64,000 nt of DNA from the NCBI RefSeq assembly GCF_000422485.1, contig NZ_KE383849.1, positions 245,885 through 309,884 on the forward strand, in the 5' to 3' direction. How positions within the stretch are numbered: position 1 is the stretch's first letter; the number at the start of each line of letters is the position of its first letter. This document shows positions 26,335-36,100 of the stretch, in pieces. A model generated the notes under the pieces. It was not told the DNA's origin, searched no databases, and saw nothing but the letters and a program-made list of their open reading frames with translations. Source of the stretch: Paenibacillus pasadenensis DSM 19293. Its GTDB lineage: Bacteria; Bacillota; Bacilli; Paenibacillales; Paenibacillaceae. The translations under genes and the position numbers were made by a program.

Positions 26335-26367
26335 AAAAAAGCCCTTTCCCGGAATCGGGAAAAGGCT
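26335..26367 (-). terminator. Intrinsic terminator of mqnC
   Basis: A 12-bp stem with one G-U pair (26340-26351 with 26356-26367) followed on the minus strand by six T, between the mqnC stop and island B. Confidence 0.85.
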
Positions 26368-26385
26368 CCTCCACTACGTCCAGCT

Positions 26386-27519
26386 TCAGTTCTGCATCAC
26401 AAAATCGCGCTCGGCATGCTCGCCCTCGTGGAAGACGCGAAGAATGTCATACCGCGTGTTGCGCTGCGCGGGAATCTTGCCGGCCTCGCGGATATACTGC
26501 AGGATCAGCTCGATGTTGACCTTATGCGTCGTGCCGGCGGCGGAGACGACATTCTCCTCCAGCATCGTGCTGCCGAAGTCGTTGACGCCGTAAGACAGCG
26601 ACTGCTTGCCGATCTCCGGCCCCATCGTCACCCAGCTCGCCTGCATGTTCGGGATGTTGTCCAGCATGATCCGGTTGATCGCGACCATCTTGAGGTATTC
26701 CTCCGGCTTGGACTTCTCGCGCTTGAGGTTCGTGTTGTCCGGCTGGAACGGCCAGGTGATGAACGCCAGGAAGCCGGGCGAAGGATAGCCGAGCTCCTTG
26801 CACTCGTCCTGCGCCTCGCGCACGCGCAGCATATGCAGCGCCCGCTCCTCCATCGACTCGCCGAAGCCGTACACCATCGTGGCGGTCGTGTTCATGCCGT
26901 TGCGCCAGGCGGCCTTCATCGTGTCCATCCAGTCCGTCCAGGAGCCCTTGAGCCGGCTGATCTTGCGGCGCGTCCGGTCGTCGAGGATCTCGCCGCCGCC
27001 GCCCGGCAGCGAGTCGAGACCCGCCTCATGCAGCTCGCGCAGCGTCTCGTCGAGCGACAGGCCGGAGAGCACCTTCATCTTTTGGATCTCCGCCGGGGAG
27101 AAGCTGTGCATCGTGATGCCCGGGAACCGGTCCTTGATCTTGCGCAGGATATTGAGGTAATACTCGAACGGCAGGTCCGGGTTGACCCCGCCCTGCATCA
27201 GGATCTCGTCGCCGCCGACATCCACCGTCTCCTGGATCTTCTGCAGGATCGTCTCGTCCGGCAGCACATAGCCTTCCTTGGAGCCCGGCGGACGGTAGAA
27301 CGCGCAGAAGCGGCAGTACACGTCGCATACGTTGGTGTAGTTGATGTTCCGGCCGATGTTGAAGGTGACGATCGGCTCGGGATGGCGCCGCCTCATGATC
27401 TCGTCCGCGGCCCGTCCCATTTTTTCAATCTCGTCCGACTCCAGAAGGACGATGCAGTCCTCGAGGCTGATCCGCTCGCCCTGCAGCGCCTTGTCCAGCA
27501 CGCGGTCCACTTGTTGCAT
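26386..27519 (-). CDS. mqnC: Cyclic dehypoxanthinyl futalosine synthase
   Basis: Radical-SAM enzyme of the futalosine route to menaquinone; closes the ring of dehypoxanthine futalosine. 377 residues, with the CxxxCxxC cluster motif in CDVYCRFCAFYR, GGDEILMQGGVNP, GGGGEILDDRTR and the C-terminal ASWVTMGPEIGKQSLSYGVNDFGSTM pattern (segment about residues 295-320) typical of MqnC rather than MqnE or CofH. AGAAGGAGG precedes the ATG. The other mqn genes are not in the window. Bacillus subtilis uses the classical men pathway, so this separates the host from it. Confidence 0.92.
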   Translation of the reverse strand: MQQVDRVLDKALQGERISLEDCIVLLESDEIEKMGRAADEIMRRRHPEPIVTFNIGRNINYTNVCDVYCRFCAFYRPPGSKEGYVLPDETILQKIQETVDVGGDEILMQGGVNPDLPFEYYLNILRKIKDRFPGITMHSFSPAEIQKMKVLSGLSLDETLRELHEAGLDSLPGGGGEILDDRTRRKISRLKGSWTDWMDTMKAAWRNGMNTTATMVYGFGESMEERALHMLRVREAQDECKELGYPSPGFLAFITWPFQPDNTNLKREKSKPEEYLKMVAINRIMLDNIPNMQASWVTMGPEIGKQSLSYGVNDFGSTMLEENVVSAAGTTHKVNIELILQYIREAGKIPAQRNTRYDILRVFHEGEHAERDFVMQN

Positions 27520-27764
27520 CCTTGCGGCCTCCTTCTATCGCGAGGCGGCGACCGGGCCCGATCGCCCGGCGGCGCCGCCGCTGTCATGATTCACTACGTT
27601 CCTATTTTCACAGCCTATCGTAACATGAACGGCATCCCTCGTCACGTTGCAATCCCGTGACGTAGAGCGAGCACGGAGGAGCAAGCGGAGCTTCCGCCCG
27701 CCGCAGCCGCTCCATTCAAGCCGCGCGCGGTGTTGCATCCGAGCTCGGCTTGTGTCCACGATGC
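27520..27764. other. Intergenic region upstream of mqnC
   Basis: About 245 bp between the mqnC start and the metC terminator. Presumably holds the mqnC promoter (for example minus-strand TACGAT near 27622), but no convincing hexamer pair, operator or ORF was seen. Confidence 0.4.
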
Positions 27765-27801
27765 AAAAAGCAGCCCGGCCGGACGAGCCGACGGGACTGC
27801 T
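27765..27801 (-). terminator. Intrinsic terminator of the metA-metI-metC operon
   Basis: Arms AGCAGCCCGG.. (27769-27782) and CCGACGGGACTGCT (27788-27801) form an interrupted stem, followed on the minus strand by five T. Confidence 0.75.
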
Positions 27802-27827
27802 AGGAAAAAAGTCACATCTGAAAACCG

Positions 27828-29027
27828 TCAGTTCTCGTCAAGCGCCTGCTCCAGATCCTCCAGCAGGTCGTCGATATGCTCCAGCCCGACGGAATAGCGC
27901 AGCAGTCCGTCGCCGATGCCGCGCTCGGCGCGGACCTCCGGCGGCATCGCGGCATGCGACATCATCGCCGGGTAGGAGAGGATGCTCTCGACGGCGCCAA
28001 GGCTGACCGCGACGAGCGGCAGCTGGACGCGGCTCAGCACGCGCTTGGCCCGCTCGCCGCTGCCGACGTCGAACGAGACGACGGCCCCGTAGCCGAGCGA
28101 CTGGCGCTCATGCACGTCGCGGCCGGGATGCTCCGGCAAGCCCGGATAGTAGACGCGGACGATGTCGCGGCGCGCGGCGAGCCACTCGGCGAGCCGTCTC
28201 GCGCTGCGCTCGCTCTGGTCCATGCGCGCCTGCAGCGTCTTCATGCCGCGCATGAGCAGCCAGCCTTCCTGCGGGGCGAGCACGGAGCCGAGGCCGTTCT
28301 GCAGCGCGTACAGCCTTTTGCCGAGAGCCTCGTCCTTCGTCACCGCCAGCCCCGCCAGCACGTCGCTGTGGCCGCCGAGGAACTTGGTCGCGCTATGCAG
28401 CACGATGTCGACGCCGAGCTCGAGCGGACGCTGATGATAGGGCGTCATGAACGTGTTGTCGACCATCGTCAGCAGGCCATGCTGCTTGGCCCAGGCGGCG
28501 ACGGCGGCGACATCGGTGATCTTGAGCGTCGGATTGGACGGCGTCTCCATGAAGACGGCGGCCGTGTTCGGCTTCAGCGCCGCCCGGACCGCACCCAGGT
28601 CGGTCATGTCGACGAACGTCGTCTCGATGTTCATGCGCGTCAGGATCGTCGTCAGCAGCCGGTACGTGCCGCCGTAGACGTCCTCGGTGACGATGATGTG
28701 GTCGCCCGCCGACAGCAGCAGCAGCGCGCTCGAGATCGCCGCCATGCCGGAGGCGAAGGCGAAGCCGCGCGTGCCGCCCTCGAGCAGCGCGATCGCGCTC
28801 TCGACCGCCGCGCGCGTCGGGTTGCCGGAGCGGCTGTAGTCGAACGCCGGCGGGGCGTAGATGTCATGATGGTGGAACGTCGACGCCTGGTTGATCGGCA
28901 CGCTGGAGGCGCCGGTGACCGCGTCGATCTCTCCGCCGAAATGCAGCAGCTTCGTGGCGAAGCGGCGCTCGGAGGGCGCCTTGTGAGGTCCGCGCGCGTC
29001 GTCCTGCCCCGGTACGCGGCCGCTCAT
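27828..29027 (-). CDS. metC: Cystathionine beta-lyase
   Basis: PLP enzyme of the Cys/Met metabolism family; cleaves cystathionine to homocysteine. 399 residues, with the PLP lysine in VLHSATKFLGGHSDVLAG, the YSRSGNPTRAAVE substrate motif and FMETPSNPTLK. Its ATG overlaps the stop of the preceding metI-type gene by 4 nt. The assignment metC versus metI between the two paralogues rests on order and similarity to the Bacillus metI-metC pair and could be swapped. N-terminus (about 25 residues) is longer than usual. Confidence 0.85.
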   Translation of the reverse strand: MSGRVPGQDDARGPHKAPSERRFATKLLHFGGEIDAVTGASSVPINQASTFHHHDIYAPPAFDYSRSGNPTRAAVESAIALLEGGTRGFAFASGMAAISSALLLLSAGDHIIVTEDVYGGTYRLLTTILTRMNIETTFVDMTDLGAVRAALKPNTAAVFMETPSNPTLKITDVAAVAAWAKQHGLLTMVDNTFMTPYHQRPLELGVDIVLHSATKFLGGHSDVLAGLAVTKDEALGKRLYALQNGLGSVLAPQEGWLLMRGMKTLQARMDQSERSARRLAEWLAARRDIVRVYYPGLPEHPGRDVHERQSLGYGAVVSFDVGSGERAKRVLSRVQLPLVAVSLGAVESILSYPAMMSHAAMPPEVRAERGIGDGLLRYSVGLEHIDDLLEDLEQALDEN

Positions 29028-30202
29028 GCCGTCACCTCGCCGGCGATCTCCCGGCGCGCCGCCTCCAGCGCCTGGCCGAGATCGGCGATCAGGTCGTCGG
29101 CATGCTCGATGCCGACGGAGAAGCGCAGCAGCCGGTCGTCGACGCCGACGGCGCGGCGGATCTCCTCGGGAATGTCGGCATGCGTCTGCACGGCCGGATA
29201 CGTCATGAGCGACTCGACGCCGCCGAGGCTTTCGGCGAAGGCGATCAGCCGGATATGCCGCAGAATCGGCTCGACGTAGCGCGCGTCCTTCACTTTGAAG
29301 GAGAAAATGCCCGTGTTGCCGGACGACTGGCGGTTCTGCACGTCATGGCCCGGATGCTCGGGGAGCGCCGGGTAGAACACCTCCGCGATCGCGTCATGCC
29401 CCTGGAGGTACTCGGCCAGGCGGGTCGCATTGTACTGATGGCGCTCCATGCGCAGCGCGAGCGTCTTCATCCCGCGCATGAGCAGCCAGCTGTCCTGCGG
29501 ACCGAGGACGGCGCCGATCGAGTTGTGCAGCACCGCCATCTCGGCGGACAGCTCCTTGCCCTTGGTGACGATGAGGCCGGCGAGCACGTCGTTGTGGCCG
29601 CCGAGATATTTGGTCGCGCTATGGATGACGATGTCGGCGCCGAGCTCGAGCGGGCGCTGGAAAAACGGCGTCAGCAGCGTGTTGTCCACGATCGTCAGGA
29701 TGCCCTTGGCCTTGGCCCATGTACAGACGGCCTCGACGTCCGTAATCATCATGAGCGGATTCGTCGGCGTCTCGATGAGGACCGCCTTTGTATTCGGCTG
29801 CAGCAGCTTGTCCATCGCCTCGATGTCGTTCGTGTCGACGTAGGAGGTCGTGACGCCGAAACGGGACATGATGCGCTCGAGCAGCCGGTACGTGCCCCCG
29901 TACAGATCGAGCGAGACGATCAGATGGTCGCCTTGGCTGAACAGCGCGAAAATCGTCTGCAGCGCGGCCATGCCGGAGCTGCAGGCGAAGGCGGCGTCGC
30001 CCGATTCGAGCTCCGCCGCCGCTTCCTCGAGGACGGCGCGGGTCGGGCTTTTCGTGCGGGCGTAGTCGAAGCCCGTGCTTTCGCCGAGGCGGGGATGGCG
30101 GAACGCCGTCGCCTGATATACCGGGAAGCTGACGGCACCGGTGACGGGCTCTTGGATGGATCCGATCTGGGCAAGGCGGCTTTCAATCTTCATGGGCTTC
30201 AA
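29024..30202 (-). CDS. metI: Cystathionine gamma-synthase / O-acetylhomoserine (thiol)-lyase
   Basis: PLP enzyme joining an activated homoserine with cysteine (or sulfide). 392 residues; PLP lysine in VIHSATKYLGGHNDVLAG, YARTKSPTRAVLEE, and LIETPTNPLM. Middle gene of metA-metI-metC: 15 bp after metA and overlapping metC. Expression would follow the SAM-I riboswitch upstream of metA. Confidence 0.88.
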   Translation of the reverse strand: MKPMKIESRLAQIGSIQEPVTGAVSFPVYQATAFRHPRLGESTGFDYARTKSPTRAVLEEAAAELESGDAAFACSSGMAALQTIFALFSQGDHLIVSLDLYGGTYRLLERIMSRFGVTTSYVDTNDIEAMDKLLQPNTKAVLIETPTNPLMMITDVEAVCTWAKAKGILTIVDNTLLTPFFQRPLELGADIVIHSATKYLGGHNDVLAGLIVTKGKELSAEMAVLHNSIGAVLGPQDSWLLMRGMKTLALRMERHQYNATRLAEYLQGHDAIAEVFYPALPEHPGHDVQNRQSSGNTGIFSFKVKDARYVEPILRHIRLIAFAESLGGVESLMTYPAVQTHADIPEEIRRAVGVDDRLLRFSVGIEHADDLIADLGQALEAARREIAGEVTA

Positions 30203-30217
30203 GGTCTCCTTTGCGAA

Positions 30218-31135
30218 TCAGATATGCGCGCCAAGCTCGAACGGCGTCTGCTGGTACACGTAATAGTTGAGCCAGTTGCTGTAGAGCAGGTTGGCATGGG
30301 CTCTCCAGGTCGACAGCGGCTGCCGGGACGGATCGTCGCCCGGGTAGTAGTTGGCCGGCAGCGCGATGGCCATGCCTTTGGCGATGTCGCGGTCGTACTC
30401 GTACTTGAGCGTCTCCGGATCATATTCGGAATGGCCGGTGACGAAGATCTGCCGTCCGTCCCGCGAGGCGACGAGGTAGACGCCGGCATCCGGCGACTCG
30501 GACAGGATCTCGAGATCGCCGATGCGCTCGATGTCCTCGCGGCGCACGTCCGTATGCCGCGACTGCGGCACGAAGAACAGCTCGTCGAAGCCGCGCAGCA
30601 GGCTGACGTTGCGCTTGCTGATCGTGTGCGGGTAGACGCCGAAGATCTTCTGGTCGAGGTCGTATTTTTCCACTCCGTAGTGGTGGTACAGTCCCGCCTG
30701 CGCCGCCCAGCAGATATGGAACGTCGAGGTGACGTGGCTGCGGCTCCAGTCCATGATGTCCTTGAGCTCCTCCCAGTAGGTGACCTGCTCGAACGGCAGA
30801 TGCTCGACCGGGGCGCCGGTGATGATGAGCCCGTCGAAGTACAGATGGGCCACCTCGGAGAACGTCTTGTAGAACGACTGCAGATGCTGGGAGCTCGTAT
30901 TTTTGGACGTGTGGGACTGCGGATGCAGCAGCACGACCTCCACCTGCAGCGGCGTGTTGCCGATCAGGCGCAGCAGCTGCGTCTCGGTCGTCTCCTTGGT
31001 CGGCATCAGGTTCAGGATCGCGATCCGCAGCGGGCGGATGTCCTGCTGGTAGGCGATGCTCTCGTCCATGACGAAAATATTTTCCTCCGCCAGCACTTCC
31101 TTGGCCGGCAGAAAATCGGGCACTTTGATTGGCAT
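30218..31135 (-). CDS. metA: Homoserine O-acetyl/succinyltransferase
   Basis: Activates homoserine for methionine synthesis. 305 residues; class-I glutamine-amidotransferase-like fold with catalytic Cys in [14 protein letters not shown], His and Glu in FVTGHSEYD, and the family start [15 protein letters not shown]. Bacterial MetA of Bacilli generally uses acetyl-CoA despite the old succinyl name. Start at 31135 follows AAGGAGTGACC; a longer reading to 31246 runs into the riboswitch terminator and is rejected. First gene of the operon. Confidence 0.95.
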   Translation of the reverse strand: MPIKVPDFLPAKEVLAEENIFVMDESIAYQQDIRPLRIAILNLMPTKETTETQLLRLIGNTPLQVEVVLLHPQSHTSKNTSSQHLQSFYKTFSEVAHLYFDGLIITGAPVEHLPFEQVTYWEELKDIMDWSRSHVTSTFHICWAAQAGLYHHYGVEKYDLDQKIFGVYPHTISKRNVSLLRGFDELFFVPQSRHTDVRREDIERIGDLEILSESPDAGVYLVASRDGRQIFVTGHSEYDPETLKYEYDRDIAKGMAIALPANYYPGDDPSRQPLSTWRAHANLLYSNWLNYYVYQQTPFELGAHI

Positions 31136-31197
31136 GATGGTCACTCCTTCTCGGCTAGCGAATCGGCCGTACCGAATACCGTCACGGATAAGGGCGC

Positions 31198-31360
31198 AAA
31201 AAAAGACCCCTATCCTGACAGAGAGGGGTCGTGTATGGAAACACATGCACCTCTCTCATCTCTCAGACATGCGCTTCATGTCCGCAAGAATTAGCACCGT
31301 GCGTGTCAACGCCGGTTGCCGGGCTTCATCGGGCTGGTCCCTCCGCCTACTCTTGATAAG
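31198..31360 (-). ncRNA. SAM-I (S-box) riboswitch with terminator, upstream of metA
   Basis: Reading the minus strand from 31360: CTTATCAAGAG (P1), GGCGGAGGGACCAGCCCGAT, GAAGCCCGGCAACCGG, GGTGCTAATTC and GAGAGATGAGAGAGG, all in canonical order. The expression platform is a stem (31205-31211 with 31224-31230, with inner pairs) followed by seven T (31198-31204). It stops metA-metI-metC transcription when S-adenosylmethionine is plentiful. Confidence 0.96.
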
Positions 31361-31403
31361 AAAGTTACGTATTCAGTTCGTGGTCAGGTTGCTGCTCCCC
31401 TCT

Positions 31404-31432
31404 ACAATAAGGGTTGCGCCGTCCTCCGTCAA
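31404..31432 (-). promoter_or_regulatory. Sigma-A promoter of the met operon
   Basis: Minus-strand TTGACG (31427-31432), 17-bp spacer, TATTGT (31404-31409), about 40 bp upstream of the riboswitch P1. Confidence 0.65.
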
Positions 31433-31588
31433 GAATCGTTTGCAGGAAACAAGAGCGAGCAGGGAATAATCATTGTCAAACCGCGTCGATCCCTGTAGAA
31501 TGAAACCGTTTGTGCATGCGGCCGGAGGCAAGCCTAGCCGATCCGCATCGTTCCGACCATCCGCTAGTCGAAGGGGCGTCTTAGTCAA

Positions 31589-32887
31589 ATGAAAAAAGAA
31601 ATCGGGGTGCTGGAGCGGCCGGCAACCGGGCTCGGCCTGCTGCTGAGCCTGCAGCATCTGTTCGCGATGTTCGGCTCGACCGTGCTCGTGCCGAACATCC
31701 TCGGCGTCGATCCGGCCATCTGCCTGCTCATGAACGGCATCGGCACGCTGCTGTACATCTTCATCACCAAAGGCAAGATTCCCGCGTATCTCGGCTCGAG
31801 CTTCGCGTTCATCGTGCCGGCTCTGACCGTCATCGGCACCCAGGCATCGGGGGGCGGCTACGCGGCCGCGCTCGGCGGCTTCATCGCCGCCGGCGTCGTC
31901 TTCACGATTGTCGCGATCATCGTGCAGCTCGCCGGCACCGGCTGGATCCACGTCATCTTCCCGCCCGCCGCGATGGGCGCGATCATCGCCGTCATCGGCC
32001 TCGAGCTGATTCCGGTCGCCGCCGGCATGGCCGGCTGGATCAATCGGGAGCCAGGCAGCGAATGGACGCCGAATACGGATGCCATCCTGCTGTCGATCGC
32101 CACGCTGCTGCTGACCGTGCTAGGCTCGGTGCTGTTCCGCGGATTCCTGAAAATCATCCCGATCCTGGTCGGCATCGTCGGCGGCTACATGCTCGCCTGG
32201 GCGATGGGAATGACGGGACCGGCAGGCGAGGCCGTCGTAGACGCGGCTTGGCTGAAGCTGCCGGTGTTCATGACGCCGGAGTTCCACCTGAGCGCGATGA
32301 TCGTCATCGTGCCGGCGGCATTCGTCGTCATCGCCGAGCATGTCGGCCATCTGGTCGTCACCGGCAACATCGTCGGCAAGGATCTGTCCAAGGATCCCGG
32401 CCTGCACCGCTCGATGCTCGGCAACGGCATCAGCACGATCCTGTCCGGCTTCGTCGGCGCGACGCCGAACACGACGTACGGCGAGAACATCGGCGTGCTG
32501 GCGATTACCCGCGTCTACTCGACGTACGTCATCGGCGGGGCGGCCGTCTTCGCGATCCTGCTCAGCTTCCTCGGCAAGTTCTCGGCGCTCATCGCCTACA
32601 TTCCGGAGCCGGTCATGGGCGGCGTATCGCTGCTGCTGTTCGGCGTCATCGCCGCCTCGGGACTGCGCATGCTCGTCGAGTCCAAGATCGACTACAGCCG
32701 CCCGACCAACCTTTACCTGACGACGATCGTGCTCGTAGCCGGCCTGAGCGGCGCGAAGATCGTCATCGGCGACTTCACGCTGTCGGGCATGGGCCTCGCC
32801 ACGGTCGCCGCCATCGTGTTCAGCCTGCTGTTCAAGCTGTTCGAGGTGACCCGCCTGTCCAACGACAGGGAGGAGTCGGCTCACTGA
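31589..32887 (+). CDS. uraA: Uracil permease (NCS2 family)
   Basis: Proton-coupled uracil importer in the cytoplasmic membrane. 432 residues, about 12-14 membrane segments. Family signatures: LLLSLQHLFAMFGSTVLVP, the substrate region FPPAAMGAIIAVIGLELIPVA (residues about 126-146), VVIAEHVGHLV, and GATPNTTYGENIGVLA. The ribosome site is weak. It stands apart from any pyr operon, and no PyrR-binding leader was recognised upstream, so control may be through another route. A terminator follows. Confidence 0.92.
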   Translation: MKKEIGVLERPATGLGLLLSLQHLFAMFGSTVLVPNILGVDPAICLLMNGIGTLLYIFITKGKIPAYLGSSFAFIVPALTVIGTQASGGGYAAALGGFIAAGVVFTIVAIIVQLAGTGWIHVIFPPAAMGAIIAVIGLELIPVAAGMAGWINREPGSEWTPNTDAILLSIATLLLTVLGSVLFRGFLKIIPILVGIVGGYMLAWAMGMTGPAGEAVVDAAWLKLPVFMTPEFHLSAMIVIVPAAFVVIAEHVGHLVVTGNIVGKDLSKDPGLHRSMLGNGISTILSGFVGATPNTTYGENIGVLAITRVYSTYVIGGAAVFAILLSFLGKFSALIAYIPEPVMGGVSLLLFGVIAASGLRMLVESKIDYSRPTNLYLTTIVLVAGLSGAKIVIGDFTLSGMGLATVAAIVFSLLFKLFEVTRLSNDREESAH

Positions 32888-32969
32888 CCGCGAGCGGCTG
32901 CAGGCCGCTTACTCCGCGCCAGGCGCATCGCGCCGAGCGCGCATCGCCCCTCATGCTCATCCCATCCAG

Positions 32970-33010
32970 ACAGGACGAAACGGAGACGGACTCCGCTTCG
33001 TCCTGTTTGT
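32970..33010 (+). terminator. Intrinsic terminator of the uracil permease gene
   Basis: A 16-bp stem with one mismatch (32970-32985 with 32991-33006, loop of 5), then TTGTCTTTT. The rest of 32888-33198 holds a TATACT (33096-33101) without a clear -35, possibly the promoter of the next gene. Confidence 0.8.
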
Positions 33011-33198
33011 CTTTTCCTTCTCCGCCGCGCAAATGTCCGATCGTGAACGGATAATTTCTCCAATTCAGCCGGTAGGTTGTCCCGAACCTCCCGCTTATAC
33101 TAGGAGGGATTGATGAAATCGCTTTCAGAAAGCGGGCTTGGACTCGTTCCTCTCCTAGTCCCGCTTGCTGAAGCCGACGAAAAGAAGGAGCTGATCGG

Positions 33199-36100
33199 AT
33201 GTTCAAGAAATGGAGCGCTGCCGCCCTGGCCGCCTGCCTGCTCGCACCGCTGGCCGTCCCGCCTGCGTCCGCGGCGGCAGCCTCGGCGGAAGGCGCGGAG
33301 CCTGCCGTGCGTCAGCAGCCGTACGCGTGGAGCCGCGCCGCGGTCGTCGGAGGAGGATACATCCCCGGCATCGTCTACAGCGAGGCGGAGGCGGGGCTCG
33401 CGTATGCGCGCACCGACATGGGCGGCGCCTACCGCCGCGACGCCTCGACCGGGGGCAAGTGGAAGCAGCTGCTCGAAGGCGTCGGCATGGAGGAATGGAA
33501 CCTGCTCGGCGTCGAGAGCATCGCGGCCGATCCGTCCGATGCCGACCGCGTCTACGCCGCCCTCGGCACGTATACGAACGACTGGACGGACATGAACGGC
33601 TTCATGTACCGCTCGAGCGACCGCGGCGAGACGTGGCAGCGGACGGAGCTTCCGTTCAAGCTCGGCGGCAACATGCCGGGCCGCAACATGGGCGAGCGGC
33701 TCGCCGTCGATCCGAACGACGGTCGGGTGCTGTTTTTCGGCGCGCGCAGCGGCAACGGCCTCTGGAAAAGCTCCGACGCCGGCGCGACCTGGGCGCGCGT
33801 CGCGTCGCTCACCGCGGTCGGCCAAGTCGCCGACGACTACATGAAGGATCCGCTCGGCATCGCCTGGGTCGTCTTCGACAAGTCCTCCGGACAGCCGGGC
33901 AGCCCGACGCCGACGCTCTACGCCGGAACGGCCGAGCGGACAAGCCCGATCTACCGCTCGACGGATGCCGGCGAGACGTGGCAGCCGGTTCCGGGCCAGC
34001 CGGAGCAGGGCTTCCTGCCGAACCGCGGGGTGCTTTCGCGCGACGGCCGCCTCTACGTCAGCTATGCCAAGGACATCGGCCCCTACAACGGCGGCGAAGG
34101 CTCGCTTTGGGCGCTCGATACGAAGAGCGGCGACTGGACCGACATCAGTCCGGAAGGGCCCGGCTCCACCTCCAGCCCGTACGGCGGGCTCGCGGTCGAC
34201 GCGCAGAACCCCGACATCGTGATGGCCGCTACGCTGAACAAGTGGTGGCCGGACGAGCAGATCTACCGCAGCCTCGACGGCGGCCGCAGCTGGACGCCGT
34301 TCTGGACGTTCGGCAGCTATCCCGAGCGCGTCAACAAGTACGAGCTGGACTACTCGCTGTCGCCATGGCTCGACTGGGGCCGCAAGACCGATCCGCTGCC
34401 GGAGACGTCGCCGAAGCTCGGCTGGATGATCGGCGATCTCAAGATCGATCCGTTCGACTCCGACTCCTTCCTCTACGGAACCGGAGCGACGATGTACGGC
34501 TCGGACAACGCGACCGCGATGGACCGTCCGGTCACGGTCGGCGGCGACGTGTACGAGAAGGTGCGCATCTCCGTCAAGGCCGAAGGCATCGAGGAGACGG
34601 CCGTGCTCGGCCTCGTCAGCCCGCCGTCAGGCGCGCCGCTGCTGAGCGCGATGGGCGACATCGGAGGCTTCCGCCATGCCGATCTGGGCCGCGCGCCGGA
34701 GATGATCACGAATCCGTACATCGGCTCGAGCACCGACATCGACTATGCCGAGCTGGATCCGAACGATGTCGTGCGCGTCGGCAACGTCTCCGGCAGCGAT
34801 GTCGGCATCGGCGTCTCGCATGACAACGGCGTCACCTGGCAGCCCGGCGCCAATCCATGGGGCAGCGGCGCGTCCGTGAACGGCGGCTTCGTCGCGATGG
34901 CGGCCGACGGCGGCTCGATCGTCTGGGGAGCGGAAGGACAAGCCGTCTATCGTTCGACGGACGACGGCGCGACGTGGACCGCAGCGGCCGGCATCCCGGC
35001 AGGCGCGATCGTCGCCTCCGACCGCGTCGATCCCGACCGCTTCTACGGCTTCGCGGACGGCGTGCTGTATGCGAGCGAGGACGGCGGAGCGACGTTCGCC
35101 GCGACCGGCGCGGAAGGGCTGCCGCGCAAGATCACGAGCAAGCTCAAGGCCGTGCCCGGCCGGGCGGGCGAGGTGTGGATCGCCGGCGGCCGGGACAACA
35201 AAAATCCGGACGACGCGTTCGGGCTGTACCGCTCGACCGATGCCGGCGCGACGTTCGAGCGTCTGGACGGCATCGAGGAAGCGGTCACGATCGGCTTCGG
35301 CAAAGCCGCTCCGGGACAGGACGAGCCGGCTCTGTACAGCTACGCCAAGCAGGGCGGCCAATGGGGCGTCTACCGCTCCGACGACGGCGGCGCGAGCTGG
35401 ATCCGCATCAACGACGACGCCCATCAGTTCGGCGCCGCCAACCGGGCGATCACCGGCGATCCGCGCGTGTACGGCCGCGTCTACATGGCGACGAACGGCC
35501 TCGGCATCGTCGTCGGCGAGCCGTCCGGCGAGATCGAGCCGCTGCCGGGCACGAGCCCGGACCCGCAGCCGAGCGCGGAGCCGAGCCCGAGCGTGAGCCC
35601 GGATCCGCAGCCGAGCGCGGGACCAACGGCATCTCCGGGAACGGGCGGCGTTCCGTCGCCAACTTCGGCTCCGCAGCCGACGCCAGCCCCGACGCCGGCC
35701 CCGTCGGCCAGCGCGGCTCCGACCGCCTCGGCAGCTCCGAGCGCCTCGCCTTCGCCTTCCTTCATCGACTTGAAGGAAACGCATTGGGCCGCAGCGGCCG
35801 CGAGCGGGCTGGCCCGCCTCGGTCTCGTGCAAGGAGTGCCGGGCGGCCGCTTCGAGCCGCAGCGGCCGATGACGAGAGCCGAATTCGCAGCGCTGCTCGT
35901 CCGCGCGCTGCGGCTGCCGGCGGCGGAGCCGGGCGCCTCGACGTTCGCCGACGTTCCGGCCGGAGCCTGGTACGCCGCCGAGGTGAGCGCCGCGGCCAGC
36001 GCGGGCCTCGCGGCCGGAACCGGCGACGGCCGCTTCGATCCGGCCGCTCCGATCCGGCGGCAGGACATGGCCGTCCTGCTCGAACGCGCGCGGCAGCGGC

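Noticed and set aside
31480..31588. PyrR-type attenuator before the uracil permease
   Set aside because: No PyrR-binding loop or antiterminator/terminator pair was seen in the short gap.
33110..33595. ORF starting at 33113 behind AGGAGGG, overlapping the GH74 gene
   Set aside because: A good ribosome site, but the -10 candidate is almost on top of it, the frame runs into the GH74 signal peptide out of phase and its sequence turns into Arg/Ala/Pro noise. It might give a short translated leader at most.
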